A stretch of DNA of 38,996 bases from an uncultured Methylobacter sp. (GTDB taxonomy: Bacteria; Pseudomonadota; Gammaproteobacteria; Methylococcales; Methylomonadaceae). Under the pieces are notes generated by a model. It was given only the letters and a program-made list of their open reading frames with translations. It did no database searches and had not been told where the DNA came from. The stretch is from assembly GCA_903832775.1 (NCBI GenBank), contig CAILCX010000168.1, positions 1-38,996 on the forward strand, given 5' to 3'. Below are positions 18,578 through 26,400 of the stretch, one piece after another (position 1 is the first letter of the stretch; each line of letters begins with the position of its first letter). Both the position numbers and the translations under genes were made by a program.

Positions 18578-19098
18578 ATTGCAAATTGTCCCAAACTAAA
18601 AAGTGCTGTGCTGATGCCCAAAATTACGCCTACTAAAATATCCGTTGGAAAATGTACGCCCAAGATAACCCTGGAGAATCCTACCAAAGCAGCCCAGCAA
18701 TAAAGGGGAATCATAAAAAGAGGAAAGTAAAAGCTTAATAAAGTCGCCATCATAAAAGCTGCTGAGGTATGCCCTGATGGAAAGCTGAATTTATCAGATG
18801 GCGTAATAATACTTCGGAAGTTTTTCAATGCTGCTTGCGGACGGTTTCGTTTCAGACCATTTTTTAACACGAAATAAATCGGTCTTTCGATTAAGAAGGC
18901 CAAAAGTACAGCTTGTAAAAAAGGACTCTCAAAACCTTCATACCAATATAACAAGCCGGCAATAATTATATATAACTGACCATCGCCCGTTTTTGACAAA
19001 TAACGGCTGAAGGTAGTCAAAGTGCCGTGAATTCTAACATTGAGCAGCCAGGTGAACATGAAAACGTCATATTTATGGATTGAATAGAGCAGTTTCAT
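18574..19098 (-). CDS. PAP2-family lipid phosphatase
   Basis: 174 residues with about five to six hydrophobic segments. The three catalytic motifs are intact: KNGLKRNRP (K-x6-RP), FPSGHTSAA (PSGH) and SRVILGVHFPTD (SR-x5-H-x3-D). These enzymes remove phosphate from membrane lipid phosphates such as undecaprenyl diphosphate or phosphatidate, with the active site on the periplasmic side. Coupled to the downstream glycosyltransferase, it may take part in recycling or trimming the same lipid carrier. The exact substrate cannot be told from the sequence. Confidence 0.88.
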   Translation of the reverse strand: MKLLYSIHKYDVFMFTWLLNVRIHGTLTTFSRYLSKTGDGQLYIIIAGLLYWYEGFESPFLQAVLLAFLIERPIYFVLKNGLKRNRPQAALKNFRSIITPSDKFSFPSGHTSAAFMMATLLSFYFPLFMIPLYCWAALVGFSRVILGVHFPTDILVGVILGISTALFSLGQFAI

Positions 19099-19252
19099 TT
19101 TTTTGTCCTCTTAAGGGATGCACTGCAAAGTCGATTAAGATTTTTACAGGGATCAAAATATTAATTTCAATCCTTAAGAATAAAACTCTTTTATGACAAA
19201 TAAATGACCGTTTGTTTAAGGTTTGATGACAAAAAGGCTAAGCTTAGTGCCA

Positions 19253-20044
19253 TTAAGCCTTCCGGGCTAAACCTGGGGTGAATTGTTTTACCCAATCAGC
19301 TAATTGTAATGTTACCCATGCGCCGTCATCCAAGGTTAAATCATGACCTGCCCAAGGGTTGCTATGTAATTCCAGTTGCCATTTCTTTTGTATTGCCAGG
19401 GAACAGTCACTGGACACCAGGCGATCACGCTGCCCGTTTAATAATAAAATCGGCTGATGTGGTTTTTTATCATTGGGTCTAAAGCGAGCAGCAGCCAGGA
19501 TTTGACGGAAACTGTTTTTAAAGCTGATCGGTCGTTCTAGTTGTATTTTTTCCCAGCTTTGTGCTATTTGCTTATCCTGATCACGTTGATTAGCGACTAA
19601 CTGCAAAATTTTAAGTTCTTTGCTGTAAAGGTTGCGGGTAAGCAATAGCGCCCCAAAACGCTTATAACTTTGCCAACGCAAGCGTTTATAAAACGGGCTT
19701 AAATTGGCAAAGCTGGTATTCATCAAGGTTGCGCCACTAATGTCATCTGGATATTTGTGCATCCATTCCCAAGCGACCATCGCCCCCAAAGACAGTGCCA
19801 GTATTGTTAATGGCTGCTTAAGTAATCCCTGCTCGAGAGCCTGTTGGCGAATCCAGTCCGTTATCGCGGGAATGTTAGCTGGACTGATCTCTTGATAAAA
19901 ACTACCCGTACCGGGTAAATCCAACAGTGTTATTTTAGCTTCAGGAAATGTGGCCTGTAAAAGAGGAATAAAGCTGCCCCAATGGCCCGATTCGCGAGCC
20001 AGACCTCTAAGCAATATCCAGTTTTGACCAAAATTTTTAGGCAT
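19253..20044 (-). CDS. Alpha/beta-fold hydrolase
   Basis: 263 residues from the ATG at 20044; a longer frame exists up to 20143 but runs inside the upstream gene and adds an unrelated basic stretch. The catalytic triad is visible: nucleophile S85 in LALSLGAMV (G/A-x-S-x-G elbow), D207 in NGQRDRLV and H234 in WAGHDLTLDD. The oxyanion region is LLRGLARESGHW. Ester or amide substrate unknown; relatives include BioH-like and lipase-like proteins. The start overlaps the end of the M14 peptidase gene by 8 bases (20037-20044), so the pair is translationally coupled. Confidence 0.8.
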   Translation of the reverse strand: MPKNFGQNWILLRGLARESGHWGSFIPLLQATFPEAKITLLDLPGTGSFYQEISPANIPAITDWIRQQALEQGLLKQPLTILALSLGAMVAWEWMHKYPDDISGATLMNTSFANLSPFYKRLRWQSYKRFGALLLTRNLYSKELKILQLVANQRDQDKQIAQSWEKIQLERPISFKNSFRQILAAARFRPNDKKPHQPILLLNGQRDRLVSSDCSLAIQKKWQLELHSNPWAGHDLTLDDGAWVTLQLADWVKQFTPGLARKA

Positions 20045-21053
20045 ACCAAAGATCTGCTGCTTTTTTTTCAAGAGATGTTTTTTGCTCCGGATTAAGCTGC
20101 GTCCATTTTTCGGGATACAAAAGACTTCTGTGTAAAAAATCAAACAACAAAAAATGCCGTCGAAAAATGCGTTGTTGTCGGTGTGGCAATAACGGATGAA
20201 ATAGCCCGTGTCTTGAAAACAGGTGCATAGGACTCTTGCGTAGCCAAAGCCAGGAGCCCATTTCCAAGGTCAAAGGTAAAAATAACTTTTCTGATTCATA
20301 ACGTTCCACAAACGTGTCGAATAAATAATCCCAAAGATCACCATTGATGACATATTCCTGACAGGTCGGTTCAATCTTATAAATATGATTTTGATAGCAA
20401 CGATCAAGAAGCAGTTTTAAAGCCAGGGTTTCGGCAATAATTGTAAAAGGCGTTTTACGCGAAGCATAGGGGAACCACAATCTGTCCTGAATGCCAAAAC
20501 CCGAATGCAAGTCCAAAGCTATTGATAAGGGTGATTTAAAAAGATGTTGATCAACAACACGACATAAAGCAAGCGCTTCCTTTTCCATATTGGCATCATC
20601 TCCACGATACCAAGGCAAATGGGGAGTAAACCGTTGTCCGCTGTAAATACGGGTTGCGCCCACGCCCTCCACCGGCGAGTTTCTCATTAAATCAACGCCA
20701 TTGCCATTGGATCGAGTTCCAAAACAAATGCCCACAGGGTTGACGAGAGGGACAAAAACTAATCGTGAATTTTCAAGCCGTGCCAAAAACTCTTGATCCC
20801 AGTCCTGTAACTGACTCAGGGTTTGTAAATACGACAATATGACTTGAGAACCGATCTTTTCCAGGCCATGCACGCCGCCGAAAAAAGCCAGTACGGGGAC
20901 TTCAGGACGATTTGTTCCTAGGGTAATGCAATGAATCGGGAATTCATGTCCCTTATATTGAATTCTCTCAATCACTTCAACGTGAGCGCGATCGCCTAAT
21001 TGCTCAATAATGCGTTCAAGTTGTTCAAGTTCAGGAAATTTAATGCGGGTCAT
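20037..21053 (-). CDS. M14-family zinc carboxypeptidase/amidase-like protein
   Basis: 338 residues. M14 residues can be traced: zinc ligands H62 and E65 in GGVHGLEKIGS, R114 in GTRSNGNGVDLMRNSP (the N-G-V-D-x-x-R-N substrate clamp, R124/N125), the third zinc ligand H183 in DLHSGFG, and the catalytic Glu E264 in LTLEMGSW. It has no signal peptide, so it is probably cytoplasmic, like MpaA (which trims murein tripeptides) or the succinylglutamate desuccinylase/aspartoacylase group. Substrate unknown. It heads a two-gene unit with the alpha/beta hydrolase. Confidence 0.82.
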   Translation of the reverse strand: MTRIKFPELEQLERIIEQLGDRAHVEVIERIQYKGHEFPIHCITLGTNRPEVPVLAFFGGVHGLEKIGSQVILSYLQTLSQLQDWDQEFLARLENSRLVFVPLVNPVGICFGTRSNGNGVDLMRNSPVEGVGATRIYSGQRFTPHLPWYRGDDANMEKEALALCRVVDQHLFKSPLSIALDLHSGFGIQDRLWFPYASRKTPFTIIAETLALKLLLDRCYQNHIYKIEPTCQEYVINGDLWDYLFDTFVERYESEKLFLPLTLEMGSWLWLRKSPMHLFSRHGLFHPLLPHRQQRIFRRHFLLFDFLHRSLLYPEKWTQLNPEQKTSLEKKAADLWYA

Positions 21054-21166
21054 AAGTTTTTAATAAAAATTTATCGTTCCATGATCCAGCGTTTGATCAT
21101 TGCCGGTTATGTAGCGTGGTGTTTCTTGGAGTTCATCGGTCTATCATACAGTAATCGCGTAACAAA

Positions 21167-21316
21167 TTAATGGCTGGCAGACGTTTGCGATGCTTTTTCT
21201 GCTTCAGCTTTTTGCTGTTGGGACAAGTAAGTTCCACTTAATACTATAGCCATTATCAAAAGATAAACGACCGACGCTACGCGCCTGGCTTTTTTGCTCT
21301 GTTCATAGTTGCTCAT
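21167..21316 (-). CDS. Small single-span membrane protein (49 aa)
   Basis: Short frame from the ATG at 21316 to a TAA at 21167-21169, starting MSNYEQSKKARRVASVVYLL. It reads as a cytoplasmic basic N-terminus (about 1-13), one hydrophobic helix (14-28, VASVVYLLIMAIVLS) and a short hydrophilic tail rich in Q/K/E (33-44). That composition is what a real small membrane protein looks like, but no strong ribosome binding site is visible and the family was not recognised. It sits between the M14 gene and the ATPase gene in a 404-base stretch that otherwise contains no gene. Confidence 0.45.
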   Translation of the reverse strand: MSNYEQSKKARRVASVVYLLIMAIVLSGTYLSQQQKAEAEKASQTSASH

Positions 21317-21487
21317 AAGCTATTCACTAAATCTTTAAAAGAATTTAGATAATACAATATTTCTTTTGTTGTTCCTATTTAGCCGTTAATTATTGAAAAG
21401 TTAAGTAGTTTTACCTATAAAAAATCCAACTTCTCTGTGGTAGTTTAACTGAAGCGTTTGGCTTGGTTTCTGTTCACAGGACTCACC

Positions 21488-24166
21488 ATGAAAATACATC
21501 AATTATCTCCCGAAGAAGCACTGGCAAGCCTTAACAGTAGTCAAGTTGGCTTGTCACAAACTGATGTTGAACATCGTCTTGATGAATATGGCCCTAATCG
21601 GGTCGAAGAAGTGCATGGTGAATCGCTACTATTAGCTTTTATCAAGGAATTTAGTCATTTCTTTGCGTTGATACTCTGGTTGGCTGCAGCTCTGGCTTTT
21701 TTCGCCGAATCCCGGCAACCTGGGGGTGGCATGGCTACGTTGGGTTATGCGATATTAGGTGTTATTCTGATTAACGGGCTTTTTTCCTTCTGGCAACAAT
21801 ATCGTGCTGAACGTGCCATCTCAGCGTTGCAAAGGCTTTTGCCCTATTATGTCAAGGTGATCAGAGATAATGCTGTCGGGCTTATTTTGGCCGCTGACCT
21901 GGTTCCGGGCGATGTGATTTTGCTACAGGAGGGCGATAATGTTCCAGCGGACTGTCGTTTACTTGAAGCTTTTTCGCTGCGCGTCAATAATGCAACCGTC
22001 ACCGGCGAATCCAGGCCGCAAGCACGGGATGCTGAAAATTCAGCGGAAGAAAGCCTGGAGCATAGTCGAAACACTTTGCTGGCGGGAACTTCAATTGTTT
22101 CTGGAGAAGGACGGGCTGTCGTTTTCGCAACCGGTATGCATACTGAATTTGGCAAGATAGCCCATTTAACCCAAACTGCAGTAAAAACCGTTTCACCCCT
22201 CCAAATAGAAATCGTTCGTCTAAGCAGGATTATCGCCCTTATGTCGATAACGTTGGGCGTTATCTTTTTCTTTATCGGACGCAGTGTCGGCCTTTCCTTT
22301 TGGGATAATTTTATTTTTGCCATCGGCATTATCGTCGCCAATGTACCGGAAGGCTTGCTACCGGAAGTAACCTTGTCGCTGGCAATGGCGACCCAGCGCA
22401 TGGCTCGTCGTAACGCATTGATTCGGCATATGCCTTCTGTTGAGGCGTTAGGTTCGGCAACGGTCATCTGTACCGACAAGACGGGTACGCTAACAGAAAA
22501 CCGGATGGCAGTGACAGCGCTTTATCTGGGCGGAGAGATGCTAACGCCAACAGCATTACAAAGACAGCCGCAACTAGCACGAACGTATCGGCGATTTTTT
22601 GAGAATGCTTTGCTCTGTCACAATTTGAGAGAAACCCTGCTAGCCGGAAAATGGCAAACCTTGGGTGATCCTATGGAAATTGCCTTGGTGCGCATGGCAA
22701 AGGCTTGTCTGGGCGAGGCCTGTATCTATCCCAAGATTAATGAGGTTCCGTTCGATACTGACCGTAAACGACTGTCTACTATTCATCAAACGCCCAAAGG
22801 TGTGGTTATCTATTGTAAAGGTGCATTGGAAATGTTGCTGCCTCTTTGTAAGCAGGTACAAAGAGGCGACGAAGTTATACCACTGACAACTGAAAACCGC
22901 GAGAGTTTTATTAAGGCCCAGGAGCACATGGCAAATCAGGGTTTACGGGTACTGGCCTTTGCCTGGCGTGAACTGGCAGAGGAGCATGACAAAATAGCCA
23001 AAGAACAAAATTTAACTTTAGGTGCCTTAGTAGGATTGGAAGATCCTCCCAGACTGGAAGTGCCCGAAGCTATGCGTAAGTGCCGGGAAGCAGGCATTAA
23101 AGTCATTATGGTAACCGGTGATCATCCGCATACCGCTCTGGCGATAGGTCGGCAAATCGGCATGATACAAAGTAAACACCCAGTAGTAATTACCGGTATA
23201 CAATTGCGCAAATTGTCAGAAACTCAGTTAAGGTTGGCTTTGGATGCACCGGATATTATTTTTGCTCGTGTCGGTGCTGACCAGAAAATGCGCATCGTTG
23301 CTGCCTTAAAAAAGAAAAAGCACATTGTTGCGGTTACCGGTGATGGCGTGAATGACGCGCCTGCTTTAAAACTTGCAGATATTGGCATCGCAATGGGTAT
23401 CAGCGGTACGGATGTCGCTAAAGAGGCTGCCGATATGATCTTGCTGGATGACAATTTCGCCAGCATCATCGCGGCAATTGAAGAGGGAAGGGCTGTTTAT
23501 GAAAATATCCGCAAGTTCCTGGCTTATATCCTCACTTCCAATATACCGGAAGTGGTTCCTTATCTGGCCTTTGCCCTGCTCAAGATCCCTTTGCCGTTAA
23601 CCATTATCCAGATTCTGTCCATCGATTTGGGTACTAACATGCTGCCCGCACTGGGTTTAGGTTCGGCCAAGCCTGAGCCTGGTATCATGAGCCGCCCTCC
23701 ACGTTCGCGAAAAGAACGCTTGATTGACTGGCGCTTGCTGGTACGTGCCTATCTTTTTTTAGGAATGCTTGAAGCCATAGTTTCCATGGCTGCCTATTTC
23801 TTTGTATTACATACGGGGGGGTGGCATTGGGGGCAAGATTTAAACGCCCGCGACCCTTTATATCTTCAGGCTACTACGGCCTGTTTGAGCGCGATTATCG
23901 TTATGCAAATTGTTAATGTGTTCCTTTGCAAAACTCCGGGACGCAGTGTATTTAATGTCAAAATGTTCGATAATCCAATTATCCTTTGGGGTATCGTAGT
24001 AGAAATTGCACTGATTTTAAGTATCGACTATACCGACTGGGGTAATCGCATTTTTGGTACTTTGCCGATTGCGCAAGATGTCTGGTTATTTATCTTGCCT
24101 TTTGCGTTGCTTATGTTGATGTTAGAGGAATTGCGTAAGTTATTGGTCGTTAAGCTGAGGCGATGA
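21488..24166 (+). CDS. P2-type cation-transporting ATPase, Na+,K+-ATPase (P2C)-like
   Basis: 892 residues from the ATG at 21488, which has AGGA (21478-21481) upstream; a TTG 10 codons earlier is less likely. Motifs in this numbering: TGES 172-175 (actuator), PEGL 287-290 in TM4, DKTGT 330-334 (phosphorylated Asp330), MVTGDHPHTA and VTGDGVNDAPALKLADIGIAMG (hinge and P domain). The TM5 LTSNIPE and TM6 IDLGTNMLPALGLG stretches resemble Na+,K+-ATPase (TSNIPE, IDLGTDMVPAISL) more than bacterial Ca2+ pumps. The site after T is N rather than D. It would pump Na+ and/or K+ across the inner membrane; true ions unknown. No beta/gamma subunit genes nearby. Confidence 0.88.
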   Translation: MKIHQLSPEEALASLNSSQVGLSQTDVEHRLDEYGPNRVEEVHGESLLLAFIKEFSHFFALILWLAAALAFFAESRQPGGGMATLGYAILGVILINGLFSFWQQYRAERAISALQRLLPYYVKVIRDNAVGLILAADLVPGDVILLQEGDNVPADCRLLEAFSLRVNNATVTGESRPQARDAENSAEESLEHSRNTLLAGTSIVSGEGRAVVFATGMHTEFGKIAHLTQTAVKTVSPLQIEIVRLSRIIALMSITLGVIFFFIGRSVGLSFWDNFIFAIGIIVANVPEGLLPEVTLSLAMATQRMARRNALIRHMPSVEALGSATVICTDKTGTLTENRMAVTALYLGGEMLTPTALQRQPQLARTYRRFFENALLCHNLRETLLAGKWQTLGDPMEIALVRMAKACLGEACIYPKINEVPFDTDRKRLSTIHQTPKGVVIYCKGALEMLLPLCKQVQRGDEVIPLTTENRESFIKAQEHMANQGLRVLAFAWRELAEEHDKIAKEQNLTLGALVGLEDPPRLEVPEAMRKCREAGIKVIMVTGDHPHTALAIGRQIGMIQSKHPVVITGIQLRKLSETQLRLALDAPDIIFARVGADQKMRIVAALKKKKHIVAVTGDGVNDAPALKLADIGIAMGISGTDVAKEAADMILLDDNFASIIAAIEEGRAVYENIRKFLAYILTSNIPEVVPYLAFALLKIPLPLTIIQILSIDLGTNMLPALGLGSAKPEPGIMSRPPRSRKERLIDWRLLVRAYLFLGMLEAIVSMAAYFFVLHTGGWHWGQDLNARDPLYLQATTACLSAIIVMQIVNVFLCKTPGRSVFNVKMFDNPIILWGIVVEIALILSIDYTDWGNRIFGTLPIAQDVWLFILPFALLMLMLEELRKLLVVKLRR

Positions 24167-24284
24167 ATGTAATCCAAAAGGGATAAGCTATTTTAATAAG
24201 GCATTGATTTTGTGAATTTAAGCTAGCCTTAAGACTAGGTAAGTTAATATTGCTCCCAGATTTGGATTAAAAAGGCTCTAACCT

Positions 24285-24758
24285 ATGAATAAAATCTTGC
24301 TAGCGGTTCCTGTATTTTTTATGTGCAGTTATTTACAAACAGCAGAAGCGTCCGGCCATCATCATAGCCATAAGGCTTCCAGACATGCTGTAGCAACTTC
24401 ACATAAACACAGGCATCATACAGATAATCATCAAAGTACAGTATCTTGGTACGGTCCTCAATTTCACGGAAAAAGAACTGCCAGTGGCGAGCGTTATGAT
24501 ATGTACGCAATGACCGCAGCTCATTCTACTTTACCGCTTTTGTCTTATGCCAAAGTTACTAACCTGAAAAATCATCGTAGTGTTGTTGTCCGGATTAATG
24601 ATCGCGGTGGTTTTCGTGGAAAAAGAGCGATGGACTTATCCTATGCTGCTGCAAAACAATTGGGTATTATCGGTTTAGGTAGTGTTGAAATTACACCAAT
24701 CAGCAGTAATGAAGCACACGCCCCGTTAAATGCCTATAAAGTTAGCAAAGACGGTTAA
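24285..24758 (+). CDS. RlpA-like septal ring lytic transglycosylase, histidine-rich
   Basis: 157 residues. An N-terminal signal peptide (cleavage likely after AEA-22) is followed by a histidine-rich linker (25-49, thirteen His between HHHSH and TDNH). The double-psi beta-barrel domain covers about 52-138. RlpA residues are kept: E69 and D72 in SGERYD, H80 in TAAHSTLPL and D106 in RINDRGGF, then MDLSYAAAKQLG. RlpA proteins cut naked glycan strands in septal peptidoglycan, and this one lacks the C-terminal SPOR domain of the E. coli protein, so it is a short form. No lipobox was found. Preceded by a 118-base gap after the ATPase gene. Confidence 0.85.
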   Translation: MNKILLAVPVFFMCSYLQTAEASGHHHSHKASRHAVATSHKHRHHTDNHQSTVSWYGPQFHGKRTASGERYDMYAMTAAHSTLPLLSYAKVTNLKNHRSVVVRINDRGGFRGKRAMDLSYAAAKQLGIIGLGSVEITPISSNEAHAPLNAYKVSKDG

Positions 24759-25032
24759 GCTGTTAGAGTTATTCCTGCTTTAAGCCCCCCCAATAAACAA
24801 GTTAAAGCAACCAAACTTGAGTTGACTTGCAAACAGTTATGTCAAGTTGCTTCCTGCCGCATCTGTATCGGCTTCATTTCCTTTAAAACCGCGTCAAAAT
24901 CCTATTTATTTCAGAAACTGTTTTGTCGCTCATTCAAAAGCAATACTGCATTACGCTTAGAAATAAGCTCTTAGTCGTGTAAGATATGGCAACATAAAAT
25001 TACTTACTTTACGATTCAGGGATTTTTGAAGA
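24759..25032. other. 274-bp gap between rlpA-like and DHH genes
   Basis: No coding frame. It holds a C-run (GCCCCCCC, 24783-24790) and an imperfect inverted pair (AACTTGAGTTGAC and GTCAAGTT, around 24808-24846). No convincing terminator or promoter assigned. Confidence 0.3.
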
Positions 25033-25878
25033 ATGGCAGAAACACATGAAACCTTGGTCATTTATCACGCCGACTGCATTGATGGCTTAGGTGCTGCATG
25101 GAGTGCATTTTGTAAACTTGGAGCTCATGGCCGTTATATTGCCGCGCGTCATGGCGATCCGATCCCCGATTTTGAAGCGGGCGCAACGCTTTATATTCTG
25201 GATTTTTCTTACCCGCCTCAGCTACTAGTCAACGCCTCAGTCAAAGCAGGTCAAATTATCTTAATTGATCACCACATAACCGCGATGGAACAATGTGCTG
25301 ATTTTTTTAAGCTACAGCCTTGCCCTGAAAACCTGTCAATTAATTTTGATATGTCGAGATGCGGATGCGTCTTGACCTGGCAGTATTTTTTCCATGATCT
25401 GAAGCCACCCAAAATTCTGTTGCACATTGAAGACCGTGATCTTTGGCGGTTCAAAATTGATGGTACACGAGAAATCACTACAGCGCTTTATGAAAGAATG
25501 CCTTTGGATTTTAGTGAGATTGGCTCGTTAGACCTCACAGAATTGTTGGTAATTGGGCGCATTCAGCTTGACCAGTTCTCTGGAATGGTTAAAAGAATTG
25601 CCAAAGCTGCACATAGTGTTTCAGTAGCGGGACAAACAGGGCTTGCCGTTAATTCACCGTCTTTATTCTCAAGCGATTTAGGTCATGTGTTAGCGGAACA
25701 ATCAGGTACGTTTGGGATGATTTATCAATATGACGGTAAAAAACAACAATGGACTTTCTCGCTCCGCTCAATCGGTGATTACGATGTGGGGCATCTGGCG
25801 CTCAGCTTTGGTGGTGGCGGGCATAAGAACGCTGCGGGGTTTTCTTTAAGTAATAACCCATTTATAACTGTAAATTGA
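25033..25878 (+). CDS. DHH-family phosphoesterase
   Basis: 281 residues. Metal-binding motifs of the DHH superfamily: H12-x-D14-x-x-D17 in IYHADCIDGLGAAW, D57 in LYILDFSYPP, and DHH at 79-81 in ILIDHHITAM. The C-terminal DHHA1-like motif GGGGHKNAAGFSL is at about 261-273. Relatives include RecJ, cyclic-dinucleotide and pAp phosphatases and an 'exopolyphosphatase-like' group that contains this length; the substrate cannot be fixed from sequence. The start has GGGATTTTTGAAGA upstream, weak but with AAGA near the ATG. Convergent with the Rieske gene. Confidence 0.8.
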   Translation: MAETHETLVIYHADCIDGLGAAWSAFCKLGAHGRYIAARHGDPIPDFEAGATLYILDFSYPPQLLVNASVKAGQIILIDHHITAMEQCADFFKLQPCPENLSINFDMSRCGCVLTWQYFFHDLKPPKILLHIEDRDLWRFKIDGTREITTALYERMPLDFSEIGSLDLTELLVIGRIQLDQFSGMVKRIAKAAHSVSVAGQTGLAVNSPSLFSSDLGHVLAEQSGTFGMIYQYDGKKQQWTFSLRSIGDYDVGHLALSFGGGGHKNAAGFSLSNNPFITVN

Positions 25879-25941
25879 CAATGGCTGAACTTTTGGGTGG
25901 TTTACTTAAGTCTGATCACTGTTAAATGGTCTGAAAATAGA

Positions 25942-26262
25942 CTAATCCCAGCGATTATCGCTGACTTGGACTTTTCCCTTTTCGATTCTGATGGGAAAAC
26001 AATTTATATTTTCATAGGCGGGGGGCGCTTTTACCTCACCGGTTTTTATGCAAAAACGTGCCCCATGACGAGGACAGACAATCTCGTCGCCTTCCAGGGT
26101 GCCGCTAGCAATTTCGCCGCCGTCGTGGGTGCAAACATCTTCAAGGGCATAAAATTTGTCATCGACTTTAAAGATGGCGACATCAGTTCCATCAATATCT
26201 ACAACTAAATTCTCGCCATTAGCCATAGCATTTTCATCTATTACATCTATCCAGGCCGCCAT
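25942..26262 (-). CDS. Rieske-type [2Fe-2S] ferredoxin, SUF-associated
   Basis: 106 residues. Rieske cluster ligands: C44-T-H46 (EDVCTHDGGE) and C63-P-R-H66 (IVCPRHGARF), followed by the FCIKTGEV strand. It resembles the small-subunit ferredoxins of dioxygenases and NirD, and is often annotated 'non-heme iron oxygenase ferredoxin subunit', a common last gene of suf operons in gammaproteobacteria. It would supply electrons for Fe-S cluster assembly or oxygenases. It lies 138 bases downstream of rsmJ, whose intergenic region contains four ATGTTTCA boxes, so it may have its own promoter. Confidence 0.88.
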   Translation of the reverse strand: MAAWIDVIDENAMANGENLVVDIDGTDVAIFKVDDKFYALEDVCTHDGGEIASGTLEGDEIVCPRHGARFCIKTGEVKAPPAYENINCFPIRIEKGKVQVSDNRWD

Positions 26263-26327
26263 TTTTTATACCTATTATTGGGGTTTTATTAATATTCGCA
26301 CGTATTAAAGCAAAACATTGGGTGCTT

Positions 26328-26385
26328 CATGAAACATGGAATATGTTTCATTTGTCATGTTTCATGAGACGTATTTTATGTTTCA
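26328..26385. promoter_or_regulatory. Cluster of four ATGTTTCA boxes between rsmJ and the Rieske gene
   Basis: TGAAACAT at 26330-26337 and ATGTTTCA at 26343-26350, 26357-26364 and 26378-26385. The first and third lie in a perfect 11-bp inverted repeat (CATGAAACATG 26328-26338, CATGTTTCATG 26356-26366) separated by 17 bases. Spacings of box starts are 13, 14 and 21 bases. It lies upstream of the Rieske gene's start (26262). It may be an operator array for the Rieske gene or a processed-RNA hairpin; the regulator is unknown. Confidence 0.5.
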
Positions 26386-26400
26386 CTTTTACTTTTGAAT

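Noticed and set aside
20045-20143. 33-codon extension of the alpha/beta hydrolase
   Set aside because: It lies inside the M14 peptidase gene in another frame and is a low-complexity basic stretch; ATG 20044 is better.
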